NCBI GenBank assembly: GCA_947166655.1
Contig: CAMVFC010000008.1
Coordinates: forward strand, 1 to 46,984
Length of the DNA stretch: 46,984 nt
Direction: 5' to 3'
Source: an uncultured Prevotellaceae bacterium
Lineage (GTDB): Bacteria > Bacteroidota > Bacteroidia > Bacteroidales > Bacteroidaceae
Shown one piece after another: positions 8,901 through 17,926 of this stretch; the stretch's first letter is position 1; the number at the start of each line of letters is the position of its first letter. The notes under the pieces are model-generated. The model worked only from the letters and a program-made list of their open reading frames with translations. It was not told the origin of the DNA and did not search any database. Position numbers and translations under genes: made by a program.

Positions 8901-10836
8901 CTGTAAGCGCCTCACCAGAGTTCGTTACGGCGTCCGCATAGGTCACTGTCACCGTCTCGCCACCCTGAACATACTCATAGTCCACCGTAGCGCTGCCTAC
9001 GGTATAAGTGTAAGACTGTGGAGCTATCGTGATAGTGGCTGCATTGGAAGACTTAAAGTAGATAGTACCTGCAGATAAAGACGTTGTCGCTGAAGGTGTG
9101 CCCATATTGAGCGAACCAATATTCTCAACAAGTGTCATGCCTTCGGTCGTATAAGAAATATTGTTGAGAGCATCGGTTGTAGTGAATGCATAATCTCCTG
9201 CTACGGGAATATCAAAAGCGTACCATTGATCAGCGGTTACTGCAGAGCCAGAAGTAAACGCGATTGAGTTACTCTTGATGGTGGGGCCTTGATAGAACAA
9301 TTGGAAGTTGTCGAAAACAATCCATCCCGATGGAACTTTCAGGCCAACGGTCATCGTGCCGTCTGATGACATGTGGGGATTGACAGTCACTTGAGCATAG
9401 GCAGGATCTTCCATCAGCTCTGCCATCATGCCGTCGTAAGAAGCTGAGGTGCAAATCTGTGAAGCACTCGCTGTATATTCTTGGTCAGCATTGGCATAAA
9501 GGTTGGCTGTAGTAGAGTTATTGCCCAGCACCATCTGTGCCTTGAAAGTGTACAGGCCGCCAGGCAGATCAGCCACTTCTTGGGTGACTGAAACATTATT
9601 GCTGTTCCAGGTCTCAAAAGTGCCATTGCCCGTCTGCTGGTTGCCTGCCGTACCGCTCGTTGTCCATCCCTGCTTTGCCAATATGGAGAAGTCGCTATTG
9701 TTGATAACGAAGCTTGTCAGGTTTGCCGGCGAAGCCTCTGTAGCAGTGGAAGCTAACGACGAAATGACGGAAGCTCGCTGAGTCGCATAATCAGACTTGG
9801 AGATTGTATAAATGTAATAGCTGTTGCGGTTTGTTGCATTCTTGTTCGCTGCAACATTTTCGTTCTCAAAAGGATATTGTGTATTATCCTGCCAGTGGCC
9901 AATGTTGTTGGAACCACCCGCACTCAGCGTATAAACACCATCGGATACTGTGGCAATAATGTCTGCATTAGCAGCACTGCCCATCGAGGTGTTCCAGTCG
10001 CCTGCGGCACTGGTGAAATAAGTACCATCAACGGCACTTTGGAACTTATATCCACTGCCCGAAGCAGAGAGCAACCATAGTTCATTCGGTGCAGCAAAAG
10101 GATTCGACAAGGACTTATGGACGGGGCGACTGCTTGACGTGCGCGCCAACGCATAGCCAAACGATTCCTTTTCTACGATTAAATAGTAGTTGTCTGCATT
10201 GCCCAAAGCAGAGTTGGCTGTCACCTTACTCCAGCCATGGGAGGTAAGCCAAGAGTCTGTTATCCGTTTGGAATTATAGTCAGTTCTCGGCATGGCATAA
10301 ATGAAGAATCCCGGTGCCTGAGATTCAGACTTATTTGCCGCAATGTTTTCATAATTATTGGCTACAGCCCCATCATTATTCCAAGGACCGACCCACTGGT
10401 TGGTCTTTGTACTTTTAATGGAATACTTACCATTGGAAAGAGTAATACTAAAATTCCCTTGATCGCTTGTAGCATCAGCCATTGAATCATTCCATCCGGC
10501 ATCACCGCTGATGAAATATCTGCTGTCTAAAAGGTTCTGCATGGTGTAAGAGGTAGAACCTGAGAGTGCCCACACTTCACCTGCGAATCCCAAGGGGTCA
10601 GCCAGATTCATGTAAACAGGCCTGTCAGCAGATGATGCCAGACGTCCCATGGCATAATTGGAACTGCCAGCATCTACAAACACATAATAGTAATTGCTGA
10701 CATCGGTCAAGTTTGTTACCTTTGTCCATCCTTGACCTTCCAGTTCATTGGTAGTAAAGGCTGAAACAGGCGACTGTCCTACGGCCAAAGCAGCCAAGGC
10801 CACGAAGACAGTTCGTAGTAGTCTTTTTCTTTGCAT
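5968..10836 (-). CDS. very large secreted protein (1622 aa), duplicated N-terminal modules, T9SS-like C-terminal tail
   Basis: Signal peptide LLRTVFVALAALAVGQSPVSA; N-terminal internal duplication; C-term IYDLSGRRVAQPVKGMYIVNGKKVIIK. Confidence 0.85.
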   Translation of the reverse strand: MQRKRLLRTVFVALAALAVGQSPVSAFTTNELEGQGWTKVTNLTDVSNYYYVFVDAGSSNYAMGRLASSADRPVYMNLADPLGFAGEVWALSGSTSYTMQNLLDSRYFISGDAGWNDSMADATSDQGNFSITLSNGKYSIKSTKTNQWVGPWNNDGAVANNYENIAANKSESQAPGFFIYAMPRTDYNSKRITDSWLTSHGWSKVTANSALGNADNYYLIVEKESFGYALARTSSSRPVHKSLSNPFAAPNELWLLSASGSGYKFQSAVDGTYFTSAAGDWNTSMGSAANADIIATVSDGVYTLSAGGSNNIGHWQDNTQYPFENENVAANKNATNRNSYYIYTISKSDYATQRASVISSLASTATEASPANLTSFVINNSDFSILAKQGWTTSGTAGNQQTGNGTFETWNSNNVSVTQEVADLPGGLYTFKAQMVLGNNSTTANLYANADQEYTASASQICTSASYDGMMAELMEDPAYAQVTVNPHMSSDGTMTVGLKVPSGWIVFDNFQLFYQGPTIKSNSIAFTSGSAVTADQWYAFDIPVAGDYAFTTTDALNNISYTTEGMTLVENIGSLNMGTPSATTSLSAGTIYFKSSNAATITIAPQSYTYTVGSATVDYEYVQGGETVTVTYADAVTNSGEALTVSTSGVTFNGSTPAELTATANGFTFKVPSGLTAATSYTLAIPAGIIGYANGNTYNETQNITIKTPAVFDGTYYLKVAATTTDRTTNSTSTGTVGKYLARGAAWGTHATVDNYGLPVTISTNKYNLSSVKFYDTNRYLYIKDSFDVWADNGSTGDATNFVFETNQGYLTISPASNTNVCFKHNDSEASNAIASVYYDGTGTNSGPIILWELVEAADHATAMTSRKGAQAAAAATAAYSDDDDTYSSLSSVNTVAAMETAVVGLFSKVVVGGDAPTSVSEIYENKNNGSQTDAFPKSVYTGTITIPAAGLYRFSMQAFYRSANNATTQAMHTNNVDFPPVVLFLGDAETQIKSLYDEVGGATAYDGNNDAQFNGQYYANNMTAALKMFQEGKYKNDVWAYFDAAGEYSYGVKYIGFANNSAQWFIYSPEAVTVTYYGSDDTRFTKLNAEIAKAQTINAVWNNSDLANEITTAQAMYTAYTANLTDVNNEIDALKAKYPTSVAVNNGNFDTNPVLLADGTTASGAQQVVSTNGTLYDVTGFSSSESGSEWVYGLNAEYGSTGTLNNATPPATDIYGEASGAALGLSAGWSHNAVYSQDVTIANAGRYLIYYEAFNKNAESSAITGNKVGLDGTYSAKVNDFTANEWVRDLFVVDIYEAGTYPLTVGIYGEGGSGSNAKLWVDNVEIYRVGDAVASIQTADGIVTVLGDNTLADINAALTNTISVLNLEKATGLSSATISTANNPNLLIYAKNGSQVSNMKNVIVDGTCSQLELQKSNVNFFVPTAFTATNAKYIVANGDLAGGNFATLVVPFAAALPSGGAAYTLDQGVDLIDGNIRGTSVSSIAANSPVLVTKAGDYTATNAAIPVIASGATFTNGELVGTYSAVAAPANSYVLQNHASGEGVAFYIVGDKKPTVNPFRAYIKKQASNVKALRVLFGDASGIEEVRQEAATQIYDLSGRRVAQPVKGMYIVNGKKVIIK

Positions 10837-11037
10837 TGTAATAAGTTTTTGTATTTAGTTAAATGTTGATTCTTTTGGTAAATGCGGTGCAAAGATAAGT
10901 TTTATTATTTGTTTGCGTGCGCGTAAGGATGTTTTTTCAACAAAAATAATGATTTTAATGACATAACCGGCGTTTTCATGGTATTCCGTAAAGATCTTTC
11001 CCGCATTGACGCAGGAACTTATTCTGGGGGGGAATCA

Positions 11038-12213
11038 TTAGTAGAGAAACCCGAAGAGCCAGAGGGGGATGACCTGTCCGTGCCCACGCTCGATACCGGC
11101 GAGGGCATAGCTGACGTCGGGCTGGATGCGTCGCGGGTGGGACGCGACGACACGGAACCGTCGGCCATCGACGAGGAACGTGGCGTGACGGTCGCCAGCG
11201 CGCACGTCGTGGTAGGCCCAGAGGGCATTCTGAAAAGCGGTCTCGAAGACATCCGTCTGCTCCATGCGGTTGGGATAGATGGCGTACATCAGATTGCTGT
11301 TGTGCATCATCACGCGGGCAGGTTTCTTGGGGAAAGCTTCGCCGGGAGGGTAGATCAGATTGATGAGACGTGCGTCGGAGAGGTATTTGATGTAGTTCAT
11401 CACGGTGGCCCGTGAGGTGTCGATTTCCTGGGCCAGATGGCTGACGTTGGGTGCCGAGGGACGTTCCACGGCAAGCAGGTAGAAGAGTTTCTTCAGGCGA
11501 GAGAGATATTTCAGTTCTATCTGCTTGATGAGCAGGATGTCCACCTCGAGCATCATATTCATGGTCTTGAGGAGATTCTCGCTGAAGTTGCGACGTTCGA
11601 GGAAGAAGGGGTAGAAGCCGTGGTGGAGGTAGCTCTGAAAATGTTCCAGCGGTGCCACCTGTCGGAGTATGCTGTCGGCTATCTCTTCGTGGTGGTACAG
11701 GATGTCTGCAAGGGTGTAGGCCGGCAGGTGGCTTCCGGTCTTCAGGTTCAGGAACTCGCGGAAGGAGAAGCCGCGCAGGTTGTAGCTGCTGACGAGTCCG
11801 TTCAGCTCAGGGTTCTCCTCTTTGAGTCGCATGACGGATGAGCCTGTGAAAACGATGCGCAGGCCGGGGTTCTCGTCGTGGCAACGACGCACCTCACGGC
11901 TCCAATCGGGCTGCTTGAACACCTGGTCGATGAGCAGCACCTCGCCTCCCTGTTGGCGGAACTCCCGGGCAAAGTCGGCCAAGCCACGGCCCTGGAAGTA
12001 GAAGTTGTTCATGTTGACATACAAGCACTTGCGTGTGCGCACGTCGAACCGCTCCTTGGCATACTGAAGCAGGAACGAGGTCTTGCCCACGCCGCGTGTG
12101 CCTTTGATGCCGATGAGGGGCTGACGCCAGTCGATCTCGTCCATGAGGGCACGCCGCACGGGCAGGTCGGTGTGCTCCACCAGATAAGCATGTGTCCTGA
12201 AAAAGGTCTCCAT
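11038..12213 (-). CDS. AAA_14/DUF4143-like ATP-binding protein
   Basis: Walker A GTRGVGKTSF; EVLLIDQVF; IVFTGSS; SYNLRGFSFREFL. Confidence 0.85.
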   Translation of the reverse strand: METFFRTHAYLVEHTDLPVRRALMDEIDWRQPLIGIKGTRGVGKTSFLLQYAKERFDVRTRKCLYVNMNNFYFQGRGLADFAREFRQQGGEVLLIDQVFKQPDWSREVRRCHDENPGLRIVFTGSSVMRLKEENPELNGLVSSYNLRGFSFREFLNLKTGSHLPAYTLADILYHHEEIADSILRQVAPLEHFQSYLHHGFYPFFLERRNFSENLLKTMNMMLEVDILLIKQIELKYLSRLKKLFYLLAVERPSAPNVSHLAQEIDTSRATVMNYIKYLSDARLINLIYPPGEAFPKKPARVMMHNSNLMYAIYPNRMEQTDVFETAFQNALWAYHDVRAGDRHATFLVDGRRFRVVASHPRRIQPDVSYALAGIERGHGQVIPLWLFGFLY

Positions 12214-12224
12214 CCGAATAAAGA

Positions 12225-12336
12225 TTGAAAGATTGAAAAATTGAGAAATTGAGAAATTGAGAAATTGAAAGATTGAAAGATTGAGAAATTGAAAGATTGA
12301 AAAATTGAGAAATTGAAAGATTCAAAGATTCAAAAA
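12225..12336. repeat. 14 tandem 8-mers TTGARARA in the ATPase 5' leader
   Basis: Unit-by-unit reading gives ttgaaaga/ttgagaaa/ttgaaaaa with strict 8-nt spacing. Confidence 0.95.
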
Positions 12337-12367
12337 AGAAAGATTCATTAGGCACATCTGACGGCGA

Positions 12368-12398
12368 CAAAGGTACGGAAAAAGGCGGAAACTGCAAA
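12368..12398 (-). promoter_or_regulatory. Bacteroidales-type promoter for the ATPase (TTTG-N19-TACCTTTG on minus)
   Basis: Plus-strand CAAAGGTA 12368-12375 and CAAA 12395-12398, spacer 19. Confidence 0.65.
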
Positions 12399-12448
12399 GT
12401 CTAAGTTAGCAAAATTTGCAATTTCCGCCAAATAAAGACTTTTTTTGT

Positions 12449-13441
12449 CTATTCTGATATGTCATTCAGCTCATAGCGATAGTGGCCGTCCGTCTGCTGA
12501 ATGCTGAAAACGCGGCAGTCCTCATTGGGCTGTTCCTTCGCCAGAAGAATAGCGATCCACCCCATCGTCATGCGCAGATTGAGTTCGACAAAGGGATGAA
12601 GGGAAAAGGAAGGGTTGGGGGTGGACTGTTCAAGGGTGGGCGTCTGCACCACCATCATGTCCACTCCGAGAGGCCCTGTGTACCAGGCAGGCACGATGCC
12701 GTCGGAGAGTAGCTGTTCAGAACACTGGCGCAGACGACTGAGGAGGTCGGGACTGACGTAATGCGCCAGACGGCGCTGCTTCTCCTGTTCGGATGCCACG
12801 AGATTACCGCTGTAGACCCCTCCGGCGGTGGTGGTGAACAGCGAGAGGCCCTGATAGCGCACCTGCCCGTGCTCGGCCCAGAACTCCATCGCGAAATCCA
12901 CTACTTTATTATAATAAGGTTCGACCTCCACGCCTCCCTGACGCGCCATCGTCCGTGCCACCCACGCTTCGTCCTTGTCGCCTGCGCCGCCATGAACGGG
13001 ATGCACGCCTCGCCCGCTGCCGCTCCAAGGGGCTTTCAACATCGCCTCACCGCCAAAGGCGGCAAGGGCTGCCTGCACCTCCGAGGGAGTCGTACACCAC
13101 CGGGAGTCGCCCACCAAGGTGCCAGCCAGAAACATCTCAGGCCACAACTCGCGCCAGCGGGCGAGCAGCCGCACCGCCGTCTGCCGGGACGAGGCTGCAC
13201 GATAAGCCTCCATCTGCCCGGTCGAAGGCAGCAGCGCCTCGTCCACACCCATCTCGCGCAACAGTCTCACCAACAGAGGTGACCACCCCCACACCGACAC
13301 CGCCCGCGGGTCGTGCGAGCGCCACAGCTGTGGCAGGTGCTGCAAGTCCTGCGCCATCTGCCGGGCAGAGGCGGGCGGCGTATAGTGGGCATCGCCGCTG
13401 GCCAGTGCCAGATCGTTCCAAGGGTTGAAGATGAGAGTTCG
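12449..13441 (-). CDS. conserved hypothetical, ATP-grasp-like
   Basis: Likely start MRTLIFNPWNDLALASGD (internal Met of the 338-aa ORF); motif GGEAMLKAPWSGSGRGVHPV resembles an ATP-grasp nucleotide loop. Confidence 0.6.
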   Translation of the reverse strand, partial: RTLIFNPWNDLALASGDAHYTPPASARQMAQDLQHLPQLWRSHDPRAVSVWGWSPLLVRLLREMGVDEALLPSTGQMEAYRAASSRQTAVRLLARWRELWPEMFLAGTLVGDSRWCTTPSEVQAALAAFGGEAMLKAPWSGSGRGVHPVHGGAGDKDEAWVARTMARQGGVEVEPYYNKVVDFAMEFWAEHGQVRYQGLSLFTTTAGGVYSGNLVASEQEKQRRLAHYVSPDLLSRLRQCSEQLLSDGIVPAWYTGPLGVDMMVVQTPTLEQSTPNPSFSLHPFVELNLRMTMGWIAILLAKEQPNEDCRVFSIQQTDGHYRYELNDISE

Positions 13442-13670
13442 CATATCGGATGAACGAGAGTACACCTTAATTATTCATTTTCCACGTTGTCGTCAATCCA
13501 TAGTAACACCTACATGGTTCTTTGCAGGGGCAAAGATACGGCAAAAACAGGAAAAGCAAGCAGTGTGGACAAAAAAATCGAGTTTGCAGCAAGCGTTTCT
13601 CAAAGTTTATCGCTATCTTTGTCCGCAAAATCTACGGAGCAGATGCCCCGCCACCACACTCACAAGAGAA

Positions 13671-16607
13671 ATGAAAAGAGACACACTGGTCCTGCGCGAC
13701 ACGTCCTTCGTCGACCTGATGGCACGACGTATCTTTAACGTCTTGCTCATCGCCAACCCCTACGATGCTTTCATGCTGGAAGATGACGGACGTGTCGACG
13801 AAAAGATTTTCGACGAATACGCCAAACTCGGCCTGCGCTATCCGCCACGCTTCGTGCAGGTGGCCTCCGAGGAAGAAGCGCTGCACCAGATGGAGCGCTT
13901 CACCTTCGACCTGGTCATCGTGATGCCGGGAACGGACAACAACGACATCTTCGACATCGCCCGCGGCATCAAGACGTCGCACCCCCATATCCCGTGCGTC
14001 ATCCTGACGCCCTTCAGCCACGGCATCAGCAAGCGTATGGCCGACGAGGACCTCTCGGCATTCGAATACGTCTTCTGCTGGCTGGGCAACACGGAGCTGC
14101 TGCTGAGCATCATCAAACTGATTGAAGACAAGATGAACCTGGAGCACGACCTGCAGGCTGGCGTGCAGATGATCATGCTGGTCGAGGACAACGTGCGCTT
14201 CTACAGTTCCATCCTGCCCAACCTCTACCAGTTCGTGCTGCAGCAGAGCCTGGAGTTCGCCACCGAAGCCCTCAACTCGCAGCTGGAGACACTGCGCATG
14301 AGGGGACGTCCGAAGATTGTGCTGGCGCGCAACTACGAGGAGGCGTGGTCTCTCTATGACCGCTACGCCGACAACACGCTGGGCGTCATCTCGGACTGCC
14401 GCTTCCCACACGGCGGCGAGCTGGACGAACTGGCGGGCGTCTCGCTGCTCAAGGCCATCCGCCAGCGAGACGAGTTCATTCCGCTCATCATGGAGAGTTC
14501 CGAGCCCGAGAAGGCTCAGTTGCTCGAAGGCACCAAGGTGCGCTTCATCGACAAGAACTCCAAGAAGATGGCGCTGGACCTGCGCAAGCTGATTCTCCAC
14601 TACTTCGGCTTCGGCGACTTCATCTTCCGCGACCCGAAGACGATGGACGAAGTGGCCCGCCTGCGCAACCTGAAGGACTTGCAGGACAACATCTTCAAGC
14701 TGCCGCGCGAATCGCTGCTCTACCACGTGCAGCACAACAACGTGTCGCGCTGGCTCGGCTCGCGTGCCCTCTTCCCCATCTCAGAGTTCCTGAAACGCAT
14801 CACATGGAACTCCATGCAGGATGTCGACCAGCACCGACAGATTATCTTCGACGCCATCGTCTCGTACCGAAGGATGAAGAACCAAGGCGTCGTCGCCGTC
14901 TTCCACCGCGACCGCTTCGACCGTTACTCCAACTTCGCCCGCATCGGCGATGGTTCGCTCGGCGGCAAAGGTCGCGGCCTGGCCTTCATCGACCACATCA
15001 TCAAGCGCCACGCCGACCTGAACGACTACGACACGGCCGAGGTGATGATTCCCAAGACGGTAGTGCTCTGCACCGATATCTTCGACGAGTTCATGGAGAC
15101 GAACGAGCTCTACCAGATTGCGCTCTCCGACATCCCCGACGAGGAGATTCTCCGCTACTTCCTCCGCGCACGCCTGCCGGCACGCCTCATCGGCGACCTC
15201 ATGGCCTTCCTCGAAGTGGTGGACACGCCCATCGCCATACGCTCCAGTTCGCTGCTTGAGGACGCCCACTACCAGCCCTTTGCCGGTATCTATTCCACCT
15301 ACATGATTCCGCACGCGTCTGACAAATACGAACGTCTGCATCTGCTCTCCGATGCCATCAAGGCGGTCTACGCCAGCGTCTTCTACGCCGACTCTAAGGC
15401 CTACATGACCGCGACCTCCAACGTCATCGACCAGGAGAAGATGGCCGTCATCCTGCAAGAGGTCGTGGGCGAGCTGCACGGCGACCGCTTCTACCCCACC
15501 CTCTCCGGCGTGGCACGCTCCGTGAACTACTACCCCATCGGCGACGAACGAGCCGAAGAAGGCACGGTGAACCTGGCACTCGGACTGGGTAAATACATCG
15601 TCGACGGCGGACAGTGCCTGCGCGTTTGCCCATCGCATCCGCATCAGGTGCTGCAGACCTCGGAAATGGAAATCGCCCTCCGCGAGACGCAGACACGCTT
15701 CTACGCACTCGACGTCAAGAACATGCCGACGGATTTCCAGAAGGACGACGGCTTCAACCTGCTCAAGCTACGTGTCAACCAGGCCGAGCCCGACGGCACA
15801 CTGCAGTACATCGCCTCGACCTACGACCCCTACGACCAGGTGATCCGCGACGGCATCTACGAGGGTGGACGCAAGGTGATTACCTTCTGCGGACTGCTCC
15901 AGCAGGATGTGTTCCCCCTGCCGGACATCTTGAAGAAAATGATGCTCTACGGGCAGAACGAGATGCGACGTGCCGTGGAGATCGAGTTTGCGGCCAACAT
16001 ACACGCCGACCGCACCGGCGAATTCTACCTGCTACAGATCCGACCGATGGTGGACAACAAGATGATGCTCGACGAAGACCTCCGCGCCGTGCCCGACGAG
16101 CAGTGTCTCCTGCGGTCCCACAACGCCATCGGCCACGGCATCAACACCGAGGTTTGCGACATCGTCTACGTCAAGACCGACGAATGGAGCGCCAGCAGCA
16201 ATCCTGACATCGCCGCCGAAATCGAACAAATCAACCGGCGATTCCTCAACGAAGGAAAAGGATATGTGCTCGTCGGCCCGGGACGATGGGGCAGCTCGGA
16301 CCCGTGGCTCGGCATCCCCGTCAAATGGCCCGCCATCAGTGCTGCCAAGGTCATCGTAGAAGCTGGCATCGACGAGTTCCGCGTCGACCCCAGTCAGGGC
16401 ACACACTTCTTCCAGAACCTTACCAGCTTCGGCGTCGGATACTTCACCATCAACGACTACATCGGCGACGGACTCTACCGCCAGCAGTGGCTCAACGAAC
16501 AACCTGCCTGCGAGGAAACGCGCCATGTACGCGTCGTGCATTTCGACACACCCATCGTCATAAAAGTCGATGGAATGAAGAAAGAAGGACTCGTTTTGAT
16601 GCCCTAA
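13671..16607 (+). CDS. PEP synthase/PPDK N-terminal-domain protein with receiver-like N-terminal region
   Basis: Internal start MKRDTLVLRDTSFVDLMARRIFNVLLIANPYDAF; DLVIVMPGTDNND and MIMLVEDNVRFYSS; PPDK_N-like GDGSLGGKGRGLAFI and IAIRSSSLLEDAHYQPFAGIYSTYM. Confidence 0.85.
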   Translation: MKRDTLVLRDTSFVDLMARRIFNVLLIANPYDAFMLEDDGRVDEKIFDEYAKLGLRYPPRFVQVASEEEALHQMERFTFDLVIVMPGTDNNDIFDIARGIKTSHPHIPCVILTPFSHGISKRMADEDLSAFEYVFCWLGNTELLLSIIKLIEDKMNLEHDLQAGVQMIMLVEDNVRFYSSILPNLYQFVLQQSLEFATEALNSQLETLRMRGRPKIVLARNYEEAWSLYDRYADNTLGVISDCRFPHGGELDELAGVSLLKAIRQRDEFIPLIMESSEPEKAQLLEGTKVRFIDKNSKKMALDLRKLILHYFGFGDFIFRDPKTMDEVARLRNLKDLQDNIFKLPRESLLYHVQHNNVSRWLGSRALFPISEFLKRITWNSMQDVDQHRQIIFDAIVSYRRMKNQGVVAVFHRDRFDRYSNFARIGDGSLGGKGRGLAFIDHIIKRHADLNDYDTAEVMIPKTVVLCTDIFDEFMETNELYQIALSDIPDEEILRYFLRARLPARLIGDLMAFLEVVDTPIAIRSSSLLEDAHYQPFAGIYSTYMIPHASDKYERLHLLSDAIKAVYASVFYADSKAYMTATSNVIDQEKMAVILQEVVGELHGDRFYPTLSGVARSVNYYPIGDERAEEGTVNLALGLGKYIVDGGQCLRVCPSHPHQVLQTSEMEIALRETQTRFYALDVKNMPTDFQKDDGFNLLKLRVNQAEPDGTLQYIASTYDPYDQVIRDGIYEGGRKVITFCGLLQQDVFPLPDILKKMMLYGQNEMRRAVEIEFAANIHADRTGEFYLLQIRPMVDNKMMLDEDLRAVPDEQCLLRSHNAIGHGINTEVCDIVYVKTDEWSASSNPDIAAEIEQINRRFLNEGKGYVLVGPGRWGSSDPWLGIPVKWPAISAAKVIVEAGIDEFRVDPSQGTHFFQNLTSFGVGYFTINDYIGDGLYRQQWLNEQPACEETRHVRVVHFDTPIVIKVDGMKKEGLVLMP

Positions 16608-16651
16608 ACAAAGTTTTTGAGCTGTTTTCGCACAAATTTTGCCTCAGATCC

Positions 16652-16682
16652 TTTGAAGTAAGAAAGGAAAGATGTACCTTTG
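16652..16682 (+). promoter_or_regulatory. Bacteroidales-type promoter for ompA (TTTG-N19-TACCTTTG)
   Basis: TTTG 16652-16655, TACCTTTG 16675-16682. Confidence 0.75.
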
Positions 16683-16729
16683 CCGCGTAAAATGTAAACA
16701 CAATATCCAAAACAAACTATTATCTACTT

Positions 16730-17788
16730 ATGAAGTTTACAAAATTACTTCTCGCGGCAGCTCTGATGGTCTCAGGGCTGGCTGCCAGCGCTCAGGAAAC
16801 TGAGAACGTTCAGTTCAAACCCCACTGGTTCCTCCAGCTTCAGGGTGGTGCCAACTACAACCTTGACAAGGCTGACTTCGACAAGCTGATCTCCCCCGCC
16901 GCTCAGATCGCTGTAGGTTATCAGTTCAACCCCGTGTGGGCCCTGCGCCTCGGCGCTAACGGCTGGCAGGCTAAGGGTGGTTTCTCTGACAACACCACCT
17001 ACAAGTGGAAGTACATCACGCCCGCCCTCGATGTGAAGTTCAACCTCATCAACGCCATCGCAGGCTGGAACCCCAAGCGCGTCTTCGGCTTGAACATCAT
17101 CGCTGGTATTGGTGCCAACATCGGTTGGGACAATGAGGACAACGCTTCTCTCAACATGTCCAATTACTGGGACGGCACAAAGGTTCGCCCCGTCGGCCGC
17201 GCCGGTCTCGACCTGGACTTCAACCTCAGCAAGTGCGTCAGCCTCAACCTCGAGTGCATGGCCAACGCTCTCTCTGACAAGTACAACAGCCGCGCTGACA
17301 ACAAGCACGACATCGACCTCGACTGGTACTTCACCGGTCTCGTGGGTCTGAAGATCGCTCTGGGCAAGACTCAGACCGTCATCCCCGTGGCTCCTGTTGT
17401 CATCGAGGAACCCGCTCCCGCACCCGTCGTGAAGGAGACCCCGAAGACCGCTGCCGTAGAGCGTGCTCCCGAAATCCAGACCGAGATCTTCTACTACATC
17501 CGTCAGACCGAGATCCGCGACGACCAGAAGGGTCGCCTCAACCAGCTCATCTCCTTCCTGAAGGAGAACCCCGAGACCAAGGTTCAGATCACTGGTTATG
17601 CCGATGTTGAGACCGGTAACCCCCGCATCAACATGAAGTACTCCGAGGGTCGTGCCGCAGGTGTGGCTAAGGCTCTTGTTGACGCTGGCATCGATGCAGC
17701 TCGCATCACCACCGACGCTAAGGGTGACACCGTACAGCCCTTCAGCGAGAACGACAAGAACCGCGTCTCCATCTGTATCGCTAAGTAA
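16730..17788 (+). CDS. OmpA family outer membrane protein
   Basis: Signal peptide; beta-barrel-like N-term; OmpA C-term VQITGYADVETGNPRINMKYSEGRAAGVAKALVDAGI. Confidence 0.93.
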   Translation: MKFTKLLLAAALMVSGLAASAQETENVQFKPHWFLQLQGGANYNLDKADFDKLISPAAQIAVGYQFNPVWALRLGANGWQAKGGFSDNTTYKWKYITPALDVKFNLINAIAGWNPKRVFGLNIIAGIGANIGWDNEDNASLNMSNYWDGTKVRPVGRAGLDLDFNLSKCVSLNLECMANALSDKYNSRADNKHDIDLDWYFTGLVGLKIALGKTQTVIPVAPVVIEEPAPAPVVKETPKTAAVERAPEIQTEIFYYIRQTEIRDDQKGRLNQLISFLKENPETKVQITGYADVETGNPRINMKYSEGRAAGVAKALVDAGIDAARITTDAKGDTVQPFSENDKNRVSICIAK

Positions 17789-17826
17789 GCATTACTTCCG
17801 AGCAGATTAACGCTGACAAATACGAG

Positions 17827-17857
17827 GGGAGCTTCCGCCATCTATGCGAAAGCTCCC
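17827..17857 (+). terminator. hairpin after ompA
   Basis: GGGAGCTTCCGC-CATCTAT-GCGAAAGCTCCC, one mismatch; weak T tract. Confidence 0.55.
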
Positions 17858-17926
17858 TTCATTATTAGATCCTACCAGAGGTTCCAGAATGGCAAGACGT
17901 TCTTGTCTATCTGAACCTTCTAACCC

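Noticed and set aside
11894-12397. Phase-variable upstream extension of the ATPase through the octamer repeat (ORF with ATG at 12397)
   Set aside because: The upstream ATG lies at the promoter -33 element and would not be transcribed; ATGs inside the predicted leader (12357, 12348) hit a stop within the repeat. A fused longer protein is therefore unlikely, although copy-number effects on the leader remain possible.
13425-13670. N-terminal 82-residue extension of the 1060-aa ORF
   Set aside because: Upstream of ATG 13671 lies a TATCTTTG promoter-like box (13614-13621) and non-protein-like sequence; the internal start is preferred.
13632-14735. 367-aa minus-strand ORF (with 14781-15644 and 16032-16541)
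   Set aside because: Antisense shadows of the receiver/PPDK_N fusion gene.
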